Shown: positions 48,317-58,683, numbered from the stretch's first letter. The stretch: DNA of 64,000 nucleotides from Marinobacter subterrani (GCF_001045555.1 NZ_LFBU01000002.1:620001-684000), one strand, 5' to 3'. Numbers and translations are program-made. The notes: a model not told the origin generated them from the letters alone.

Positions 48317-51300
48317 TCAGGGCCGTGCGGGGAGTTCCTTCATGGGGTTAGAGATGAAGTTCAGGTAGACGCCCTGGGATGGGATCTCCAGCGGTATTTT
48401 GACGGCACCACTGTTTGAATCGGTTCCGCTCAGCAAGCTGCCGCATTCGGAGAACAAGCTGATCACGCACGTCAGAAGATCTGCGCCCGTATTGATCAGG
48501 GCACTGTCAGTTGTAACGAGAACATCTAGCTTGGGATTGTTGGTGTTGCGTTGCTCAATTTGCATCCGTCCATCGTCGAAGAACGTAATCAGCCCCTCCA
48601 GTTCCAGGCTGAATGGGTAGCTGTACAGGTTGTGCCGAAGCAAGCCTGAAAGTGGGACCGTCAGATCCGGAGCATCCAGCGTCAGGTCGGCAGTGGTTGA
48701 GAAGATCGGACGGCCGTCCGGGCCCTCCTTAATCACGCCCTCGACCAGTCCGAGCGGATTATCCGGCGTGGGGGCGCCATAGGTCATGCGAAGGATCTGG
48801 GGCCCGGTCCGTTGCTCTCCCAGGCCTTGAAGAAACACGCTGGCGTTAGTGGTCATCAGCATGGTTGGATAAAGCAGTACCCTAACGCCGATGATGTTCC
48901 CAGAGTCATCCTTTGCCGGTCCAATCACTTCGGTGTTGAGGCCGTAAGTCTGGTAGATGAACTTTTTCTCGGGGCAGGGGTAGTCTGCTCCTGACTTTGA
49001 ACAACCCACAACAGCGTCTGCCGGTGCGCCAAGAACGGTAGCAGTCTCGCCAGTTACCAGCAGCTTTGCGGTATTGGCAGACGGTTTGTAACCACCGGAA
49101 CCATCTGAATCGTGGTTAAACGGTTCCAGGCAGTCCGTACCGCCGGCTGTTCCGCAGTCCACAACATAATTTGAGTTGGTGTCGCGAATCGGCAGATTGC
49201 GCAGGGGCGTGAAGACACTGTTTACCCGGTCAGTGCCGGTAAAGTAGATGGTCAGGTCCGGCCCGCCATCATTGGCCTGCCCCAGCAGCAAATCAGTATC
49301 CAGGGGCAGCTGCTCCCCGGAACAGATATAGCCGCCCGTAGAGCAGTCCCCATTGGTCGCGGAACGCATGGTGTAGCGATACATCTGGCCCGGCTGCCAT
49401 GGGGTGTCAGGATAGAAACGAATCTGCTGGTTGTTCAGCTCCAGCCGACCCTCAACCCGGGCTTCTGAGCCGATGGCAGCAGGCGATGCTGCGTCGGCCA
49501 CGGCTTCGACAACGAACGTGTCGTTATTGATGGTAGAGAGGTCCATGGATTGGGAGAATTTGACCACGATCGGCCGGTTCTCAGGCAAAGTCGTAACTGG
49601 CAGCTGATCGCGCACAAGGCTATCAGATAGACCCGCGGGTGCGGCATCGACACAGGTGCCATGGCTGCCATTCAGTAGGTCCTGATTCTCCGTAACGCAG
49701 GGGTAACCCGGGTAAGTCGTGAGTGCGAAAGGTGAGCGTGCAGCAAGGCCGGATCCGTTTTTGATGGCGGGCAAGGCAAACGGCAGGGCCTGGCTGGTCG
49801 CCGGATTGCCCGCCATGTCCGTCAACTGGCTACTGATCTGAACGGTGTAGGGCACCCCGTGCTTGAGTCCGCCAACCGGGTTGATAACCACTGCGGTACC
49901 ATCGACATAGGCCCTGAGATTGCCACCACCAACCGTAAGAGCGGTGCCGCCTTCGTCAAGGACGATGCCTTCGGCGACCGTTTCGGCGTCAATCGGCTCA
50001 TCAAAATTCAGAATGACCGGATCGCCCGGGCGCTGCATCTGATCGCGATTCCCCGGAATGGCAGAGTCCGGCCCCGGCATCCAGCTCACTAGAGACGGAC
50101 TGGTGGTATCCGGCTTCCAGAGCTCAGCAGCATCCAATACGGAATCCGCATCGGTCTTGGCTTCCAGATGGAACGCAATGGTAGAGTCAGTGTACTCCTG
50201 GCCCAGCAGGTTGGGCTCGACCACACCGATGGCGTCGATGTTCAATACGCCATCCTTGACCAACGCAATGCCATCCAACTCGACACCCAGCAGGTTCTGG
50301 GACAGAGACGCGTTGGGTTGGGCCTCTTCCGTGTTCATGGCCACATCCATGAACAACCGGACGTGGCGGGGCGCGTTGATATCATCCGTATAGGCATTGG
50401 GTAGCAGATAGCCACTGGCATCCGAGAGCATGGTGACTTTGATGTTGCCGGTCTGCTGGATCTGGTTGGTCTCGGGGTTGATCACCGGAACCCTGCCATT
50501 GATCTTCACCTCGAGGCTGGTGCTGTTGAGAATGCTGTTTTTCGGCACCCGAAGTGGCAGCGCTTCGTCTGCGTCAAAGGAGGGTGCATAGGCCAGCTCG
50601 GCATAAAGGCCGCCGGTTTGCTGGGAGGGGCCTGCCGTTCCTTGAAGCACCGAATTGAGCGTGACCCCGTTGATTGGTTGGCCGTTGAGGATGGATTTTG
50701 TTGCCTGTTCCTCACTGGCGCCATCGCCGAGGCCGGAATCAACCACCTCCTGGTACACCACGACGGTCGGGCCGGTTTCCCGGACGGTGAAGTCCTGGCT
50801 AAAGTTAAGGGTGGTCCCGGGGCTGGTCAGGCTGGGCAGATCCTGGATTTTGAGGGTGTAAGTTGCCCCAGACTTCAGTTGATCGTCCTTGGTGCCGCAC
50901 TGGGCCGGGTCCTCGGTAAGGCATGGATCGACGGTGACACGACGCTCGTCAACGAATACGCTGGCCGGGACCGCATTACCCTGATCGTCTTCCAGGACAA
51001 TGTTGCCCCCCATCTCTTTCCAGCGCGGGTTAACAGGCTGGGTAAGAAGCAGGCGGAACGTCGAGAAATCCATAGCCCGGAGAAGGCCGGTCGGAGATGG
51101 AACCATGTTGGCGACTGAAAAATCGCTGGAAAGGCTATCCAGCGCACTGATACCGGTGTAGCCGCCTCGGGTATGGAACTGGATGCCTTCTGGACCGTTG
51201 GCGTTGGGTGTACCGATGTCGGTAGCGCCACTGGCGGTCAAGGGCTCCGAGAAGGAGACAGAGTATTCGGCGCCCAGTGACAGAGGCGTGTTCGGCGTCA

Positions 51301-51583
51301 GTTTGACACTGCGTCCACCATCAACCTTGGTTGCGGTGAAAGCAATAGTGTTCGAGCCATCATTAACCAGGATCTTGCTTTGCAGGTTGGCTTCGGTTTC
51401 CGCTACCGGGTTGGAAAAACGTATGACAATGTCGGATTTCGGGCTGACTCCCGTTTGTCCGTCCGTCGGGTAGGAATAGACAACCGAACCCGTGGCCAGG
51501 TCCGGTTTCATGGTCTGTTTGTCACCGCCACAGGCAGCAAGCAAAATGGCGGGGATGAGTGCCAGGGTCTTGGTGTACTTCAT
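48317..51583 (-). CDS. large Ig-like (Big_5-type) domain lipoprotein
   Basis: This 1088-residue lipoprotein has the signal MKYTKTLALIPAILLAAC with the lipobox LAAC; Cys18 is followed by Gly, which favours outer membrane sorting. Several bacterial Ig-like domains can be traced: about 30-130 (YPTDGQTGVSPKSDIVIRFS), about 490-600 (VILNFDEPIDAETVAEGIVL) and about 650-760 (IVVKFSQSMDLSTINNDTF). The C-terminal 300 residues look beta-rich and unassigned. It starts 14 nt after the FadL-like gene and is followed by a terminator, so the two form an operon. Marinobacter aupA-aupB, an alkane uptake pair, comes to mind; identity is unproven. Confidence 0.75.
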   Translation of the reverse strand: MKYTKTLALIPAILLAACGGDKQTMKPDLATGSVVYSYPTDGQTGVSPKSDIVIRFSNPVAETEANLQSKILVNDGSNTIAFTATKVDGGRSVKLTPNTPLSLGAEYSVSFSEPLTASGATDIGTPNANGPEGIQFHTRGGYTGISALDSLSSDFSVANMVPSPTGLLRAMDFSTFRLLLTQPVNPRWKEMGGNIVLEDDQGNAVPASVFVDERRVTVDPCLTEDPAQCGTKDDQLKSGATYTLKIQDLPSLTSPGTTLNFSQDFTVRETGPTVVVYQEVVDSGLGDGASEEQATKSILNGQPINGVTLNSVLQGTAGPSQQTGGLYAELAYAPSFDADEALPLRVPKNSILNSTSLEVKINGRVPVINPETNQIQQTGNIKVTMLSDASGYLLPNAYTDDINAPRHVRLFMDVAMNTEEAQPNASLSQNLLGVELDGIALVKDGVLNIDAIGVVEPNLLGQEYTDSTIAFHLEAKTDADSVLDAAELWKPDTTSPSLVSWMPGPDSAIPGNRDQMQRPGDPVILNFDEPIDAETVAEGIVLDEGGTALTVGGGNLRAYVDGTAVVINPVGGLKHGVPYTVQISSQLTDMAGNPATSQALPFALPAIKNGSGLAARSPFALTTYPGYPCVTENQDLLNGSHGTCVDAAPAGLSDSLVRDQLPVTTLPENRPIVVKFSQSMDLSTINNDTFVVEAVADAASPAAIGSEARVEGRLELNNQQIRFYPDTPWQPGQMYRYTMRSATNGDCSTGGYICSGEQLPLDTDLLLGQANDGGPDLTIYFTGTDRVNSVFTPLRNLPIRDTNSNYVVDCGTAGGTDCLEPFNHDSDGSGGYKPSANTAKLLVTGETATVLGAPADAVVGCSKSGADYPCPEKKFIYQTYGLNTEVIGPAKDDSGNIIGVRVLLYPTMLMTTNASVFLQGLGEQRTGPQILRMTYGAPTPDNPLGLVEGVIKEGPDGRPIFSTTADLTLDAPDLTVPLSGLLRHNLYSYPFSLELEGLITFFDDGRMQIEQRNTNNPKLDVLVTTDSALINTGADLLTCVISLFSECGSLLSGTDSNSGAVKIPLEIPSQGVYLNFISNPMKELPARP

Positions 51584-51597
51584 GGCAGAACCTCTCC

Positions 51598-52935
51598 TCA
51601 GAACTTCAGGGTAATGGAGCCGCTGATCACGTGGACATCGCCATCGGCGGTCACGCTGGTCTCGTTGCCGTCATAGTCCACCAGGGTGAAATCACGTTCC
51701 TGCAGCTGTTGGTACTGATAGCCGATATCCAGGCGTACCGGGTAGGCCAGAATACGGGTGCGGTTGTAGGTGGCGCTGAGGCCCAGGCCGACCACGAGCT
51801 TGTCGGTATCCAGGTAGTTGATTTCCGGGTTGCGGGTGGATTTGAGGGGTGACTCCTCATAAGCAATGCCGGTACGCAGGGCGAAATGCTCGCTGAGGCG
51901 ATATTCCGCGCCGATCCGGGGAACCAGTATGTCGTCGAACTCAATGCGGCTGGCGGCCGGAACCGAACCCTGATCCTTGATAGTGTCGTCGGCGAATTCC
52001 TTTTCCAGCTCCGACCAGTTCTGCTGCTCCACGCTGCCACCGATGCGCCAGCCGCCGCCCTGGTACTGAACGCCTATGCCGAAGGTCTCCGGCTGGAAGG
52101 AGTCAATGGTGGACACGGCGAGACTCAGCCCCGGGTCTGGAATTGTCTGGGTCACAACGATGTTCGAATCAACCGTTGTTGAAGCCGAGGATTTGGTTCG
52201 GTAGGTCAGGGCCGTCTCCCAACCCTGGAGAAAACAGTCGCTCTCCGGGCAGAAGGTGCTGCCGAGATCAATGCTGGCGCCAAGAATGGTCTTCAGGGAA
52301 GGCTCGGCGTTGACTGAAAGTCGCTCGCGGCTGGTTTCGCCCCCGAGGGTGGAGACCGCATCCAGCTTCGCGGTGGCGTCCAGTGTTACCCGAACCGAGG
52401 CGCCAGCAGAGATGCCCCGCCAGATCGGCGTTGCTCCGCCAATATTGAGGAACAGAGGCTCCTTGCCATATTGCAGGAACTGACCGCTCTCCGTCGTCTG
52501 GGAATCAAATGCCAGCATTTCCTTGCCGTATTTTTCCACACCGGCAATAAATCCCAGGTAAATCGGATGCTTGAACCGTGTGATCGACCCGAGGTTGGTC
52601 TTCATGCCAATCAGCACATGCTGGCTCGGTGCATTCGACAGCACATCGCCATTGGCATTCGGGTTGGCGGAGCGCAGTTCCTGCTCCGCATGCAGGATGC
52701 CCGCCGTCAGCTCGCCACGCTCATCTTTGGTGAGGTAGGCGGGGTTGTAGTAGGTGGCGGAAACCTGATCATTGAACATGGACAGGGCCTGTGCAGTGGC
52801 TACGTCCACTGGCATAACGCCATAGGTGGTGCCCAGGTTGCCCATGCTGGCATTAGCAGAAACAGAGAAGCCTACAGAGGCGGTGGCGATTGCAAGAGAC
52901 AGGGCCCTTGTCGAAACACGGGAGGAAAAAGCCAT
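51598..52935 (-). CDS. FadL-family outer membrane protein (second copy, AupA-like candidate)
   Basis: This 445-residue beta-barrel has a signal peptide (1-29, ending SANA-S). The mature start GNLGTTYGVMPVDVATAQAL and the NPAYLT motif (ATYYNPAYLTKDERGELTAG) resemble FadL hatch residues, though the classical NPAG is altered to NPAY. Amphipathic strands follow and the chain ends in Phe (SGSITLKF). It lies 14 nt ahead of the Ig-like lipoprotein. Transport of fatty acids or alkanes is inferred from the family; the lipoprotein may help at the surface. A GGAGTG ribosome site precedes the ATG. Confidence 0.82.
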   Translation of the reverse strand: MAFSSRVSTRALSLAIATASVGFSVSANASMGNLGTTYGVMPVDVATAQALSMFNDQVSATYYNPAYLTKDERGELTAGILHAEQELRSANPNANGDVLSNAPSQHVLIGMKTNLGSITRFKHPIYLGFIAGVEKYGKEMLAFDSQTTESGQFLQYGKEPLFLNIGGATPIWRGISAGASVRVTLDATAKLDAVSTLGGETSRERLSVNAEPSLKTILGASIDLGSTFCPESDCFLQGWETALTYRTKSSASTTVDSNIVVTQTIPDPGLSLAVSTIDSFQPETFGIGVQYQGGGWRIGGSVEQQNWSELEKEFADDTIKDQGSVPAASRIEFDDILVPRIGAEYRLSEHFALRTGIAYEESPLKSTRNPEINYLDTDKLVVGLGLSATYNRTRILAYPVRLDIGYQYQQLQERDFTLVDYDGNETSVTADGDVHVISGSITLKF

Positions 52936-53278
52936 TGATACACTCCATTACTTCGTTGTTTTTATACTCGGGCCGTGAAGTCGAGCTTGCACGGCTGGTA
53001 TTGTTGTTCGGAGGTAGTGTATTCGGCTTGTCTTTTTAGGACGTTGGCTTTTTTGACAGAAATCAATGTCGGTAGAACCACACTAGGCGCAGTTACAGTA
53101 AAAGTAATTGAAATCCATGGATAAAAAAAATCACTGCAAGATTTTGTAGTAAACAGGGCAATTTTCTTTAAGGAGAGATTGGCAAACAAAAAGCAGGGGT
53201 GTCAGGAGCAATCACAAGAATGGCCCCTTTCGGGGCCATTTGAGATGATAATGGGTTGGTGTGTAAAGCTTTCTGACA
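52936..53278. other. Intergenic region between the PEP-CTERM and FadL-like genes
   Basis: This 343-nt region has no plausible gene. On the right, the stem AATGGCCCC/GGGGCCATT (53219-53240) with a TTTC loop lies about 40 nt past the PEP-CTERM stop and may act as a terminator, though without a strong T-run. The left AT-rich part (about 53040-53170) probably holds the promoter of the FadL/lipoprotein operon. No binding site can be assigned. Confidence 0.5.
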
Positions 53279-54007
53279 TCATGCACGGCGGAGTCGGCGA
53301 CGGACAGCGACCAGGCTCATCAGGCCGATGCCGAATAGCGCCAGGGTTGACGGCTCTGAGACTTCGACCGGTTCGCAGTTCAAGCCAATGCAATAGGCCG
53401 CATCGTGAGAGAAAGGTGCAAATTCGGTAATAGCTGTTCTGTTACCGTTGGTCTCACCGTAGGTGTACAGGTCGAAATGCAGGCCGTAACCGCTTGCCAG
53501 GGCGGAGGCATCGATCTGGAACACATGCTTGAACAGCTCATCCCCGGCCGGGCCGGCAGATCCATCCTGAGTATCGTATGAAGCAATGGTCGGGTCGCCT
53601 GAAAAACTGAACATCAACTCGTAGTAATAGGTGTCGAAAACATCGTGTGGGCCCAGCTCTCCACCGCTGGAAACAGATTCGATGGGTGGCGTGCCGTACT
53701 CGGCGCTGCCAGCAAACGTTGAAAGGGCTACGCCATTAACGGTTACGCCGCCAAGGTTCGCAACATCCCCGATATTCTGGGTCTGGGGCAGTAGCGCGAT
53801 CGACAGATAATAATCAAATGCGGTGTTGACACCGGAAGTGTCGCCGAGTGCCCAGAGATCAAAGGTAGGGTCGTTTGTGACCGTACTTTCCTCTGAACCA
53901 CCGACATAGGTTCCGCCATCAATATCAAGCTGTAGCGTAGGTATTGCCAGCGCAGTGTTAGTGCCCAGTATTCCTATTGCCAAAGCCGCCAACGTTTTAA
54001 GGTTCAT
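53279..54007 (-). CDS. PEP-CTERM sorting domain protein
   Basis: This 242-residue exported protein has an N-terminal signal (about 1-21, ALA-IPT) and ends in the exosortase recognition signal: SEPSTLALFGIGLMSLVAVR then RRLRRA (PEP-like SEPST, hydrophobic helix, basic tail). The mature part is beta-rich with a Gly/Thr-rich N-terminal region. PEP-CTERM proteins are cut and anchored by exosortase, usually with an exopolysaccharide locus; neither is in the window. A near-consensus sigma-54 promoter lies 72 nt upstream. It may be a biofilm or floc matrix protein; function unproven. Confidence 0.88.
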   Translation of the reverse strand: MNLKTLAALAIGILGTNTALAIPTLQLDIDGGTYVGGSEESTVTNDPTFDLWALGDTSGVNTAFDYYLSIALLPQTQNIGDVANLGGVTVNGVALSTFAGSAEYGTPPIESVSSGGELGPHDVFDTYYYELMFSFSGDPTIASYDTQDGSAGPAGDELFKHVFQIDASALASGYGLHFDLYTYGETNGNRTAITEFAPFSHDAAYCIGLNCEPVEVSEPSTLALFGIGLMSLVAVRRRLRRA

Positions 54008-54078
54008 AGCGACAGTCCTCTTCTCAATCTTCCTTGGTTAAACCCCGCGCCGACATGTTCGGGCACTCGACTAGAGGC

Positions 54079-54094
54079 AGCAAGGCTCTTGCCA
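54079..54094 (-). promoter_or_regulatory. Near-consensus sigma-54 (RpoN) promoter of the PEP-CTERM gene
   Basis: Read on the minus strand, TGGCAAGAGCCTTGCT matches TGGCACG-N4-TTGCW with one mismatch (A for C) and exact -24/-12 spacing. It lies 72 nt upstream of the PEP-CTERM start codon. PEP-CTERM genes in several genera are controlled by RpoN with the PrsK/PrsR two-component system, which supports the call. Confidence 0.75.
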
Positions 54095-54213
54095 GAATTG
54101 TGAAAGGCAAACAATTCAGAGGCTTGAATGAAGGTTGTCTATAAAAAAACAGCGTGCGTGTAAAAGTTATCGACAGGAGTTCCGAGGGGGGATCGATTGG
54201 TGGGGCTGGTGAG

Positions 54214-54258
54214 TGGTGGGCCCAGCAGGACTCGAACCTGCGACCAAGGGATTATGAG
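54214..54258. repeat. Left attachment-type repeat (duplicate of tRNA 3' end)
   Basis: These 45 bp equal bases 56660-56704, the 3' part of the tRNA gene (anticodon loop through CCA). Flanking bases differ on both sides, so the copy marks the outer recombination boundary of the island. Confidence 0.9.
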
Positions 54259-54544
54259 AGCCTTGATGTAGAATATTCTACACCACAGAGAACCACAATA
54301 AACGGAAATTCAATAACCTACGAAAATGGAAGCCCACAGCAAGCCACACAAAAGCGCTCGCTAGTTGACACATTGTTGACACCCATCAGTTTACCTCTGT
54401 TGCTGAGTAGGTTATTTTGTCTGCAACCCTAAAAGGGCGGTTTGGTATAAACTGACTGCTCTCAATCTTCCAGTACGAGTTTTCGGCTGGTTCCTCAATT
54501 TTCGCATAAGCGGACTTGGGGCACTGAAAAAGCCGGTAAAGCTC
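54259..54544. other. Gene-free left arm of the island
   Basis: These 286 bases have no convincing gene. They include the GTTGAC repeat pair at 54364-54380 and the GTG and weak upstream signal of the HNH gene at the right end. An overlapping ORF that starts in the tRNA remnant is rejected as spurious. Confidence 0.6.
54364..54380 (+). repeat. Paired GTTGAC repeats, left island end
   Basis: GTTGAC occurs at 54364-54369 and 54375-54380, 11 nt apart, followed by ACCC. The same spacing and orientation occur at the right end (56596-56612, followed by ACCT). Such pairs are candidates for integrase arm-type sites. Confidence 0.5.
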
Positions 54545-54916
54545 GTGTCTAGCAATAAACGTTATTCTCTCAAGCGCCCCCGCAATTCTGCATACCTCCG
54601 CCAAAATGGCCTGTGTATCTATTGCAGAAAGCCGATGTGGATCTCAGATGTAGAAAGCTTTGCGGCTCATTACTCCATTTCCGTCAGAAAAGCTCAGCAC
54701 TTCCAATGCACCGGAGAGCACCTTGTTGCGCATAGTGAAGGCGGGAAACCTAATTCATCAAACATCGTTGCTGCCTGCAAATTCTGCAACATAAGGCGGC
54801 ATGCACGTAAGCGCCCCGAAGATCCAGTAACCTATGCCTTGCACGTTCAGCGACGGCTTAAAAAAGGCTTCTGGAATAATCACTTGCTCAACCTCGCAGC
54901 CAGACCTGTTTCTTAG
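54545..54916 (+). CDS. HNH endonuclease domain protein
   Basis: This 123-residue protein has a zinc-ribbon HNH layout: an N-terminal CxxC (CIYC) at about 25-28, the catalytic block GEHLVAHSEGGKPN (His of ValAlaHis), then AACKFCNIRRH with the second CxxC and final His. It is similar in size to stand-alone HNH nucleases often found near phage or island genes. The start is a GTG with a poor ribosome site. It is the first gene of the island after the left repeat and is followed by the integrase remnant. Confidence 0.8.
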   Translation: MSSNKRYSLKRPRNSAYLRQNGLCIYCRKPMWISDVESFAAHYSISVRKAQHFQCTGEHLVAHSEGGKPNSSNIVAACKFCNIRRHARKRPEDPVTYALHVQRRLKKGFWNNHLLNLAARPVS

Positions 54917-54990
54917 TATGGTGAATCCGTGAGCAAGCGTCAGAGCTGTCACGAGTCACCAATAAGTCTTAAAAGGAGCAGTAATCGTGA

Positions 54991-55527
54991 GGGAAGAATC
55001 CGCTGGGAAAACTACGCCGGCTGAAAATCGACGAGCCCGAACTGGCGTTCCTGGACCAGAAACAAATTGAAAGGCTCCTCGATGAGTTCAGGGCGTCATC
55101 CAATCCATCGGTTTACCATGTGGCCCGCTTGGCCCTGGCTACTGGTGCCAGGTGGTCCGAAGCTGAGTCAGTTAAGCGGTCCGCATTCACTTCCCATCGG
55201 GTAACTTACTCCGGCACGAAAAGCGGTAAGAGTCGCTCGGTTCCACTCAGGAAGGATCTATGCGAGGAATTGATCGAAGAGCTGCCTTTCCAGTCTTGCT
55301 ATAGCGCCTTTCGATCGGCGCTTGAGAGAGCCGGCATCACACTGCCGAAAGGCCAGCTGACGCACATCTGCAGGCACACGTTTGCGAGTCACTTCGTGAT
55401 GAACGGCGGTCATATACTGACATTGCAGAAAGTCCTGGGACATTCCGACCTGAAGCTCACTATGCGGTATGCGCATCTGGCCCCGGATTACTTGAATGAA
55501 GTCACCGAGAAAGGACCTCTGGCCTGA
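54991..55527 (+). pseudogene. tyrosine integrase, 5'-truncated (catalytic domain only)
   Basis: The open frame runs from a TGA at 54988-54990 to a stop at 55527, giving about 178 residues, roughly the C-terminal half of a phage-type integrase. It begins NPLGKLRRLKIDEPELAFLD. The catalytic residues are present: Arg in ATGARWSEAE, the HxxR in HICRHTFASHF, His in LGHSDLKLT and Tyr in MRYAHLAP. The arm-binding and core-binding N-terminal part is missing, and the preceding gene is the HNH gene, so it is a deletion remnant. An internal GTG at 55120 would give a 135-residue product of doubtful activity. Confidence 0.85.
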
Positions 55528-55536
55528 GCAATGAAT

Positions 55537-55914
55537 TCAGGCTGCAGTTTTATCAAGTCCGCGCTTATAGTGCCGGGTTTGGAAGGGGAGTAGGGCTTTC
55601 ATAAACGGCCTGAGATCGTGATCGAGCCCCCAGGATTGTGCCAGCCCGTCTACACGCTCCCGAGACAAGCGCTCAGGAAGGTTCGCCTTTGCCTCAGAGG
55701 CGACGGTTTGCAGCTCCTTCTTCTGCTCGGCACTCAGGCAGTTGAACCTGGATAAACGGTCAACCAGATAACCGGCCAGGCGTCGCTCTTCCAGGGGCAA
55801 CCCTGAAAGCGTCGGGACATAGCCCTGATACCAGACTTCAAGGGCTGCTTTTACAACCTCTTGGTCTGTCACACGGTCGAGTCCTTTGTGTGCGACGTTA
55901 AGTAAGGAGTTCAT
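55537..55914 (-). CDS. uncharacterised partner of the nucleotidyltransferase gene
   Basis: This 125-residue soluble protein has no recognised domain. It is largely helical (QEVVKAALEVWYQGYVPTL, LPLEERRLAGYLVDRLSRF), with a C-terminal basic end (QTRHYKRGLDK). No Rx4-6H HEPN motif was found. It follows the nucleotidyltransferase gene after 16 nt in the same direction and is convergent with the integrase remnant. The pair suggests a toxin-antitoxin or effector/regulator arrangement, but this is inference. Confidence 0.6.
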   Translation of the reverse strand: MNSLLNVAHKGLDRVTDQEVVKAALEVWYQGYVPTLSGLPLEERRLAGYLVDRLSRFNCLSAEQKKELQTVASEAKANLPERLSRERVDGLAQSWGLDHDLRPFMKALLPFQTRHYKRGLDKTAA

Positions 55915-55930
55915 GAAATATCCGCGTTGA

Positions 55931-56515
55931 TCACTTTGTATACGTTTTTATAACGTGGGTGATATTCCCTGTCAATCTGTTGAGGTTGCCGGGAAAGTAC
56001 TTACGGGCCTCCTCGGCACGGTATTTGAACTCCTCGATGGAGAGTCCATGGTCAAACAGCGTGTGTATATCATCGATGTCCTGGTCTCCATAGCGCCCGA
56101 GTTTCGAAACAGCCAGGTCCACTTTTTGAACCAGGTAGACCCAGATCGGTGAGTCTTCCTCGTTCCGGTTAAGCCAAATGGCGTCTTCCTGGTAATCCTC
56201 ATGTAGCGGTGCGAGGGTCGGAGTGAAATTCGGATCGAATACGATAGATGAAGGGCCGGTTTCCGGATCATCAAAAAAGACTTCATCTAGGGCAAGGACC
56301 AGTTCATTTGGAGAAATCCTCTCCATCGCTTCGAGTTCAATATCCAGGTCACTGCTACCACGAGCGTTAGTGTGGAGGTGGAGAGCACACCCGCCGAAAA
56401 TATACGCCTTACAGCTACCAGGCTTCGCCCCTCGATCTTCCAGGAAGTCAGCCAGGTTATCGAACATTTCAAAAATGGCTTTTGCCATCGGCGTGTCCCT
56501 GTATATTTCGGTCAT
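55931..56515 (-). CDS. nucleotidyltransferase-fold protein (DUF6036-like)
   Basis: This 194-residue protein resembles DUF6036/nucleotidyltransferase-type proteins. The N-terminal part has CKAYIFGGCALHLH and the acid-rich TNARGSSDLDIELEA (GG...SSDLDIE), the signature of the fold in which the paired acids bind metal. The C-terminal region includes KVDLAVSKLGRYGDQDIDDI, a motif seen after the core in this family. A strong GGAGGAAATC site precedes the ATG. It heads a two-gene operon with the 125-residue protein and lies 144 nt inside the right boundary of the island. Confidence 0.75.
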   Translation of the reverse strand: MTEIYRDTPMAKAIFEMFDNLADFLEDRGAKPGSCKAYIFGGCALHLHTNARGSSDLDIELEAMERISPNELVLALDEVFFDDPETGPSSIVFDPNFTPTLAPLHEDYQEDAIWLNRNEEDSPIWVYLVQKVDLAVSKLGRYGDQDIDDIHTLFDHGLSIEEFKYRAEEARKYFPGNLNRLTGNITHVIKTYTK

Positions 56516-56595
56516 GATTTCCTCCGGTATATCAGCCCGGAAGCATAACAGAACCTTGGAGCCGTATCGTCACGGCCAGCAGCAGAAAAAGGACC

Positions 56596-56612
56596 GTTGA
56601 CGTTTGGTTGAC
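56596..56612 (+). repeat. Paired GTTGAC repeats, right island end
   Basis: GTTGAC occurs at 56596-56601 and 56607-56612, 11 nt apart, 47 nt inside the right attachment repeat. It parallels the left-end pair. Confidence 0.5.
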
Positions 56613-56659
56613 ACCTAGCGGGGAGAGCGTTGTTAGAAGTGATGTAAGTGCTTGAAAAA

Positions 56660-56736
<77 letters not shown>

Positions 56737-56782
56737 GTTCAGCGAACGCTGTTTTGAAAGGTGTTTCCGGAGGGGAAACAAA

Positions 56783-56818
56783 GCGGGCGCCATTATACCG
56801 GTGAGGTGTGGCGCCCGC
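56783..56818 (-). terminator. Hairpin downstream of rpoD
   Basis: GCGGGCGCCA and its complement form a perfect 10-bp stem (56783-56792, 56809-56818) around a 16-nt loop, 14 nt past the rpoD stop. On the minus strand it is followed only by a short TTTG, so termination may be partial and read-through to the tRNA is possible. Confidence 0.6.
56793..56798 (-). promoter_or_regulatory. TATAAT -10-like box upstream of the tRNA
   Basis: TATAAT is present on the minus strand within the rpoD downstream hairpin loop, about 57 nt before the mature tRNA 5' end. No matching TTGACA -35 lies at the correct distance. It may provide a tRNA promoter. Confidence 0.4.
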
Positions 56819-56832
56819 TACTGTTGTGGTGC

Positions 56833-58683
<1,851 letters not shown>

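Noticed and set aside
54154..54432. Plus-strand ORF containing QQDSNLRPRDYES
   Set aside because: This peptide is the well-known spurious translation of the antisense of a tRNA; here it comes from the duplicated tRNA 3' end, not a real gene.
55537..55914. HEPN ribonuclease motif in the island partner protein
   Set aside because: No Rx4-6H arrangement was found, so the MNT-HEPN label was not used.
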